This document shows positions 59,871 to 64,000 of a stretch of 64,000 nt of DNA, piece by piece (the first letter of the stretch is position 1; every line of letters starts with the position of its first letter). Below the pieces are notes generated by a model. That model had not been told where the DNA came from. It ran no database searches and was given only the letters and a program-made list of their open reading frames with translations. The position numbers and the translations under genes were made by a program. The DNA lies in NCBI RefSeq assembly GCF_030272615.1, contig NC_081412.1, positions 339,320,870 through 339,384,869 of the forward strand. Reading direction: 5' to 3'. This DNA is from Cryptomeria japonica. Its lineage: Eukaryota; Streptophyta; Pinopsida; Cupressales; Cupressaceae.

Positions 59871-62800
59871 TACTGGCTCTAGAATCGGGGTTGCATCTCG
59901 AAACCTTGTTGTGCCTCCAAACACTGATTTTGATGCTCTAAAACAAAGGATTTCGAGGCAAAAGCTTCAAAATGAGGTTCTAAGAGTACGATGTGCGCCA
60001 AAATTAGATTTTGACACTTTTCACTCCAGAATCGGGACTTGCATCTTGAAACCTTTTTGTGCCTCCAAACACTGATTTTGATGTTTCAAAATCGAGGCTT
60101 TCGAGGCACAAGCTCCCCAAACAAGTTTCGAAGAGCACGATGTGCATCAAAATCATGTTTTGACACTACCGGCTACGAAACCGTGCCTTCCCTCTTGCAA
60201 CCTTGCCCCTATAAACACCAATTTTGATTCTCTAAAATTGGGGCTTTCAAGGCACTAGCTCCTAAACAAGGTTCTAACAGCACAATGTGCTTTAAAATCG
60301 CATTTTGACACTACCAGCTCTGGAAACAAGACTTGCATCTTGAAACCTTGTTGTGCCTCCAAACACCAATTTTGATGCTCTAAAACCGGGGCTTTCAAGG
60401 TGCAAGCTCCGAAACAAGGTTCTAAGAGAACGATGCGCATCAAAATTGAATTTTCAAGCTACCAGTATGGGAATCGAGACTTGCATCTTGAAACCTTGTT
60501 GTTCCTCCAAACATTGATTTTGATGTTCCAAAATCAGGGATTTCAAGGCACAAGCTCTGAAATGAGGTTCTAAGACCACGATGTACATCAAAATTGCGTT
60601 TTGACGCTACCAACTCTAGAATCGGGAATTGTGTCTTGAAACCTTGTTGTGCCTCCAAACACTAATTTTTATGCTCCAAAAATGAGGCTTTTGAGTCACA
60701 ACCTCCGAAATGAGGTTCTAAGAACACCATGTTTATCAAAATTGTGTTTTGACACTATCGTCTTGAGAATCAAGACTTGTGTCTTGAAACCTTGTTGTGC
60801 CTTTAAACATTGATTTTGATGTTTTGAAACTGGAGCTTTCAAGCCACGTGCTCCGAAACGAGGTTCTAGGAGCACGATGTGTATCAAAATCACATTTTGA
60901 CGCTACAGGCTCCAGAATAGGGACTTACGTCTTGAAACCTTGTTGTGTCTCCAAACACCAAATTTTGATGCTTCAAAACCAAATATTTTGAGGCATATGC
61001 TCATAAACAAGGTTCTACCTCGATTTTGATGCTCCAAAATTGGGGCTTTTGAGGCACAATTTCTAAAACAAGGTTCTAAGAGCACAATGTGCATCAAAAT
61101 TGAATTTTGATGTTACTGGCTCTAGAATCGGGGCTTGCATCTTGAAACCTTGTTGTGCCTCAAAACACTTATTTTCATGCTCCGAAACTGGGGCTTTTGA
61201 GGCACAAGCTTCGAAATGAGGTTCTAAGAGAACTATGTGTGCCAAAATCAGATTTTCATGCTATTGACTGTAGAATCAGGACTTGCATCTTGAAACCTTG
61301 TCGTGCCTCCAAACATTGATTTTGATGCTCCAAAACTGGGTCTTTCGAGGCAAAAGCTCTGAAATGAGCTTCTAAGAGAATGATGTGCGTCCAAATCAAA
61401 TTTTGATGCTACAAGCTCTGGAATATGGACTTGCTTCGTGTAACCTTGTTGTGCCTCCAAACACTTATTTTGATGTTTCAAAATCAGGGCTTTTGAGGAC
61501 AAAACTCCGCAAATGAGGTTTTAAGAGCACAATGTGCATCAAAATCATGTTTTGACACTACTGACTCCAAAATCGCGACTTCTGTCTTGCAACCTTGCGC
61601 CTCCAAACACCAATTTTGATACTCCAAAACCGGGGCTTTCAAGCCACAAGCTCCTAAACAAGGATCTAAGAGCACACTATGCTTCAAAATCACATTTTAA
61701 CACTATCAGCTCTGGAATCAAGACTTGTGTCTTGAAACCTTGTTGTGCCTCCAAACACCAATTTTGATGCTCTGAAACTGGGTCTTTCGAGGTGAAAGCT
61801 CCGAAACAAGGTTCTAAGAGAACGATGTGCATCAAAATTGAATTTTGATGCTACCAGCATGGGAATCGGGACTTGCATCTTGAAACCTTATTGTGCCCCA
61901 AACATCGATTTTGATGTTCCAAAATTTGGGCTTTCAAGGCACAAGCTCCGAAATGAGGTTCTAAGAGCATGATGTACATCAAAATTGTGTTTTGATGATA
62001 TCGACTCTAGAATCGGGAATTGTGTCTTGAAACCTTGTTGCGCCTCCAAACACTAATTTTTATGCTCCAAAATTGATGCTTTTGAGGCCCAACCTCTGAA
62101 ATGAGGTTCTAAGAACACCATGTTTATCAAAATCATGTTTTGACACTATCAGCTTTAGAATCGGGACTTGTGTCTTGAAACCTTTTTGTGCCTTTAAACA
62201 TTTATTTTGATGTTTTGAAAATGGAGCTTTCGAGCCACGCGCTCCGAAACGAGGTTCTGAGAGCACGATGTGCATCAAAATCACGTTTTGACACTACAGG
62301 CTCCGGAATAGGGACTTGTGTCTTGAAAGCTTGTTGTGCCTCCAAACACCAATTTTGATGCTTCAAAACCAAATATTTTGAGGTGTAAGCTCCAAAACTA
62401 GGGCTTTCGAGGCACAATTTCTAAAACAAGGTTTTAAGAGCACAATATGCATCGAAATCAAATTTTGATGCTACTGACTCTAGAATCGGGCCTTGTATCT
62501 TGAAACCTTGATGTGCCTCAAAACACTGATTTTGATGCTCCGATACCGGGGCTTTCAAGGTACAAGCTTCGAAATGAGGTTCTAAGAGCACGATGTGTGC
62601 CAAAATCAGATTTTGATGCTATTGACTCTAGAATCGAGACTTGCATCTTGAAACCTTGTTGCGCCTCCAAACATTGATTTTGATGCTCCAAAACTGGGTC
62701 TTTCAAGGCACAAGCTCTTAAATAAGCTTCTAAGAGAATGATGTGCATCAAAATCAAATTTTGACACTACAGGCTCCCGTATAGGGACTTGCTTCTTGAA

Positions 62801-64000
62801 ACCTTGTTGTTCCTCCAAACACTAATTTTGATGTTTCAAAATCAGGGCTTTCAGAGCACAAGCTCCACAAACGAGGTTCTAAGAGTACGATGTGCATCAA
62901 AATCATGTTTTGACACTACCGGTTCCAAAATCGCGACTTCCATCTTGCAACCTTGTACCTCCAAACACCAATTTTGATGCTCCAAAACTGGGGCTTTCGA
63001 GGCACAAGCTCCTAAACAAGGTTCTAAGACCACAATGTGCTTCAAAATCGCATTTTGACAATACCAGCTCTAGAATCAGGACATGCATCTTGAAACCTAG
63101 TTGTGCCTCCAAACACCAATTTTGATGCTCTGAAACCGGGGCTATCGAGGTGCAAGCTCTAAAACAAGGTTCTAAGAGAACGATGTGCATCAAAATTGAA
63201 TTTTGATGCTACCAGCATGGGAATCGGGACTTGCATCTTGAAACATTGTTGTGCCTCCAAACATTGATTTTGATGTTCCAAAATCAGGGCTTTCAAAGCA
63301 CAAGCTCTGAAATGAGGTTCTAAGAGCACGATGTATATAAAAATTGCGTTTTGACGCTACCAACTCTGGAATCGGGAATTGTGTGTTGAAACCTTATTGT
63401 GCCTCCAAACACTAATTTTTATGCTCCAAAAATGAGGCTTTTGAGGCACAACCTCCGAAATGAGGTTCTAAGAACACCATGTTTATCAAAATCGTGTTTT
63501 GATGCTATCGGCTTGAGAATCAAAACTTGTGTCTTGAAACCTTGTTTTGCCTTTAAACATTGATTTTGATGTTTTGAAACTAGAGCTTTCAAGCCACGTG
63601 CTCCGAAATGAGGTCCTGAGAGCACGATGTGCATCAAAATCACGTTTTGACACTATAGGCTCCGGAATAGGGACTTGCATCTTGAAAGCTTGTTGTGCTT
63701 CCAAACACCAATTTTGATGCTTCAAAACCAAAGATTTTGAGGCGTAAGCTCCAAAACAAGGTTCTACCTGAATTTTGATGCTCCAAAACTGGGGCTTTTG
63801 AGGCACAATTTCTAAAACAAGGTTCTAAGAGCACAATGTGCATCGAAATTGAATTTTGATGCTACTGGCTCTATAATTGGGGCTTGCATGTTGAAACCTT
63901 ATTGTGCCTCAAAACACTAATTTTGATGCTCCGAAACTGGGGCTTTCAAAGCACAAGCTTCGGAATGAGGTTCTAAGAGGACGATGTGCGCCAAAATCAG

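Larger units (their letters stand above)
46550..64000 (+). repeat. Satellite array, forward orientation, right part, 1,391-bp higher-order repeat
   Basis: Forward satellite running off the window. A units start near 47,027, 48,419, 49,810, 51,200 and 52,591, which are 1,390-1,392 bp apart. A later pair at 60,800 and 62,191 also shows 1,391 bp. Within one HOR the order is A, fused B1/B2, C, D, E, F, G, H, I. The region 53.6-60.8 kb has the same units but with losses: A-unit spacings there are about 1.0, 2.1, 1.8, 2.1 and 1.2 kb. Fused or truncated units occur near 52,800-53,040, 55,070-55,100, 56,890-56,940 and 58,520-58,560. No gene, RNA or additional mobile element is seen in this stretch. 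Confidence 0.92.

Noticed and set aside
1-64000. CRISPR array
   Set aside because: Repeats are contiguous 148-bp monomers with no unique spacers, the associated elements are plant retrotransposons, and there are no cas genes.

Overview
The window is plant-type heterochromatin. About 50 of the 64 kb is one tandem satellite with a monomer of about 148 bp. Two LTR retrotransposons of the Ty1/copia superfamily, of the same lineage, sit inside the satellite. I see no ordinary host gene, no rRNA or tRNA gene and no bacterial-type feature. The copia-type reverse transcriptase, the iMet-tRNA primer-binding sites and the satellite together point to a large-genome vascular plant. A gymnosperm is plausible, but the species cannot be fixed from the sequence.

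Layout: 1-15,233 is satellite in one orientation (called 'forward' here). 15,234-34,730 is the same satellite inverted, interrupted at 20,087-26,191 by a copia element on the + strand. 34,731-38,912 is forward again, 38,913-46,549 is a second LTR element on the - strand, and 46,550-64,000 is forward satellite to the window edge.

The monomers are not random copies. They fall into about ten recognisable types, named A, B1, B2, C, D, E, F, G, H and I here, arranged as higher-order repeats (HOR). The left array (1-15 kb) has a ragged 7-unit HOR of about 1.03 kb (A-B1-B2-C-D-E/H-I). The inverted and right arrays share a 1,391-bp HOR in which B1 and B2 are fused by a deletion of about 60 bp and the units E, F, G and H are all present. 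The most recent amplification is a nearly identical pair of 1,391-bp units at 48.3-51.1 kb.

The first element (20,087-26,191) has LTRs of about 1,060 bp differing at roughly 5% of sites. It keeps an open RT-RNase H region, but gag, protease and integrase are damaged. The second element (38,913-46,549) is older, with LTRs differing at roughly 8% plus indels, and has no recognisable protease, integrase or RT. It carries a duplicated gag fragment with CCHC zinc knuckles and a very large decayed 3' ORF of about 1,170 codons. The two elements share PBS type, polypurine tracts, LTR 3' ends and multiple PPT-like boxes, so the second was probably mobilised in trans by machinery like that of the first. 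This cannot be shown from one locus.

The most striking observation is that both elements are inserted at the same 5-bp position of the satellite monomer (GAATC/GAATT) and in the same orientation relative to it. The monomer also carries conserved dyad symmetries whose arms differ between unit types while staying complementary.
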